DNA from: GCA-002728855 sp036340635 | GTDB taxonomy: Bacteria; Bacteroidota; Bacteroidia; Flavobacteriales; Flavobacteriaceae | DNA length: 64,000 bases | Reading direction: 5' to 3' | Assembly (NCBI GenBank): GCA_036340635.1 | Contig: JAYYYF010000032.1 | Location: 51,357-115,356 of the forward strand | Part shown: positions 63,501 through 64,000 of the stretch, in pieces | How positions within the stretch are numbered: the first letter of the stretch is position 1 | Layout of the letters: each line of letters begins with the position of its first letter | Position numbers and translations under genes: made by a program | Notes under the pieces: generated by a model | Told to the model about the DNA's origin: nothing | What the model saw: the letters and a program-made list of their open reading frames with translations, nothing else | The model's database searches: none

Positions 63501-64000
63501 ACTACACAGTTAAGAAGATTAGCTTTTGCCGAACGTGGTGGTTCGAGTTGTGGTAGTTTGCCGAGTAATGAAATAACCGTTCAAATTGACGGTGTTTCTA
63601 CTCCAGGAATTGATGTAAGTCCTAGTACTACAGTCTGTACAGATGATGCTATTACACTAACAGGAACTGGTGCAGTAGCAGGGGAGAGTTATTATTGGAT
63701 AATAGGAGGAACAACAACATCAACAACTAATCCATATAATGCAGCAGCAGGTTCTATAGCTAATGGGACTACGATTCAATTGTACATTATAGGCTCGGGA
63801 GGTTGTACCTCTACTGTTGTAACTGAGGTAATAACTGTAGCCGATCCTCCTACAATTATAATGGATAGTGATGCACCTGGTGATACTATATGTGCAGGAG
63901 AGTCCATAACTATTACAGCCACTGACACGACAAGTCCTGCAGGACCAGCTACTTACACTTTCTTACTCAACGGTATAGCTGCAGCTCCTGCTGAGGTTGT
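60507..64000 (+). CDS. Giant secreted repeat protein, 5' part (PKD/Ig-like modules, partial)
   Basis: Open from a TTG at 60507 to the window edge (at least 1164 codons) with no stop. The stop TAG lies directly before the TTG, so no earlier start exists. The signal peptide ends FSLSAQ (about residue 29). After a ~150-residue N-terminal domain come alternating modules. Type A begins with [VI]CxGD and has YxFxxNG plus a late DxNGC. Type B has STICxG..., YQWQ...W.NI and FRR. The order is A-A-B repeated three times with a period of 834-885 bases. Cysteine pairs, Thr/Ser/Ala-richness and absence of enzyme motifs fit an adhesin-like T9SS client; the sorting domain would lie beyond the window. Confidence 0.85.
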   Translation, partial: MSKYKAFFKQLKTAVVVLFIFGGFSLSAQDIGVTNIEIVEGTLDTSAASKTYNLCSTETVTLNIGIRNFGTNPETITGQTIRLYITGVNSFAGGTVSYTATINPVTTIAAGAISTLTYHTNFSGSPPGLNFSNYGISTIVVSATSVSGTGDTNTDNDAYDIRGFVYTPTAPTLTVSPVTPEICVGDEIFFQISPAGGTLYKFYLNGSMVQSSTTDNTITFSSDPSDADSVSNGDKITIAFTDANGCVADTSTQSVTITVNGLPDATISSDAVSNQVCKGTDVTFTATGGTQYEFKVDGVIRQALSASSTFVTSAISDTSTVTVVAYNSNGCKDEASLQMQVLEVYNPGVITLQNAADSTICYGTVPTGNVSSTATASGTDVITYQWQSSINGSDWVNIDGETSVNYQPPALFQTTYFRRKALNTLGDLTCDQAPYTNVVDITVDPEFVINLATNNASNTFCIGDAVTVSAASGAATYTFKINGVTTQASSTENLFLTVSTTTSAGTKEVSNGDTISVSVIDGNGCETTQSLSIIASASPLNPGLSTNAPGNIICSGDEIVITASGGDSYQFFINETPPAPGQAVGNVLTTSSLTDSSTIKVIASNSFGCSETATITVRVLSITDPGTIALSVATDTTICFGEEPAGVITSTLAASTSQSLYYQWQAKTVTGTWINIPSNANSPTYDPGVLNGTTSFRRLAKAYIDANGDGIPNDGKVCTSDPSSNIITITVNPAYVPNLSTGVAGDQFCSGDTISLSVAAVSGPATYTFTIEDSATRSQTSNVSRTFVTTAGNGGGLEINDGERVKIEVEDAAGCVYTEEIVISVSNFNTSGLAQITTNPADGVICPGESISFTALPVGPSYTYSFKLNGIAAVPSEVVTNVYTTSSIVSESTVELTVQDAAGCSASVTVTVYVPVLATAGAISATAADLTLCPGGTLASDIDGNGTLAGGATATLAGFSSAGATVTYQWQSRTGATWENIDGQTDADLPAGTVIFSQTTQLRRLAFAERGGSSCGSLPSNEITVQIDGVSTPGIDVSPSTTVCTDDAITLTGTGAVAGESYYWIIGGTTTSTTNPYNAAAGSIANGTTIQLYIIGSGGCTSTVVTEVITVADPPTIIMDSDAPGDTICAGESITITATDTTSPAGPATYTFLLNGIAAAPAEV

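Overview
The window looks like a chromosomal segment of a marine, AT-rich, streamlined member of the Flavobacteriia (Bacteroidota). The evidence is a flavobacterial-type FtsZ with its long linker and C-terminal peptide, the zinc-ribbon-less AccD, tandem SusC/SusD pairs, PorT of the type IX secretion system (T9SS), a lipid-anchored TamL, a TTTG-N19-TAGATTTG promoter of the Bacteroidota sigma factor type, no tuf gene between fusA and rpsJ, and a green-tuned proteorhodopsin beside blh. Coding density is very high. No gap between genes exceeds 300 bases, and there are no rRNA genes, insertion sequences, phage genes or CRISPR arrays. Layout: 1-2929 is the end of the division cluster (ftsA 3' end, ftsZ, a YqeY-like gene), followed by tRNA-Arg(UCG). 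3131-6962 holds envelope genes: a SnoaL-like lipoprotein, an SGNH hydrolase, a Stealth-type sugar phosphotransferase and an OmpA protein with calcium-binding repeats. 6964-15641 is a mostly minus-strand housekeeping run (rpe, rpoD-type sigma, pnp, rpsO, accD, class II fbaA, tamL). 15679-17993 has two SpoU/TrmH methyltransferases flanking porT. 18075-27466 has two consecutive minus-strand SusC/SusD outer-membrane uptake pairs, each followed by a hairpin terminator. 27666-44498 is the fused str, S10, spc and alpha ribosomal operons (rpsL to rplQ), then carA, eno, gltA and argS. 50268-52869 is a light-harvesting locus: proteorhodopsin, an unrecognised membrane protein sharing its 5' leader and first codons, and divergent blh for retinal. 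52952-60357 holds ffh, folD, a VOC protein, queE, namZ-like, a LolC/FtsX-like permease, a cysteine synthase-like gene and a MORN-repeat lipoprotein. From 60507 to the window edge runs the 5' part of a very large secreted repeat protein. How the genes fit together: the envelope genes (SusCD, OmpA, TamL, PorT, the repeat adhesin) describe a surface-attached or polymer-scavenging lifestyle. Proteorhodopsin with Blh adds light-driven proton pumping. The most unusual locus is the unknown five-helix membrane protein at 51057-51836. Its roughly 60-bp leader, start codon and first five residues repeat those of proteorhodopsin, and a perfect 28-bp tandem duplication lies between the two genes. Other unusual points are the A-A-B super-repeat of the giant surface protein and the repeat-expanded tails of FtsZ and ribosomal protein L17. 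All names come from reading sequence motifs; no database search was possible.
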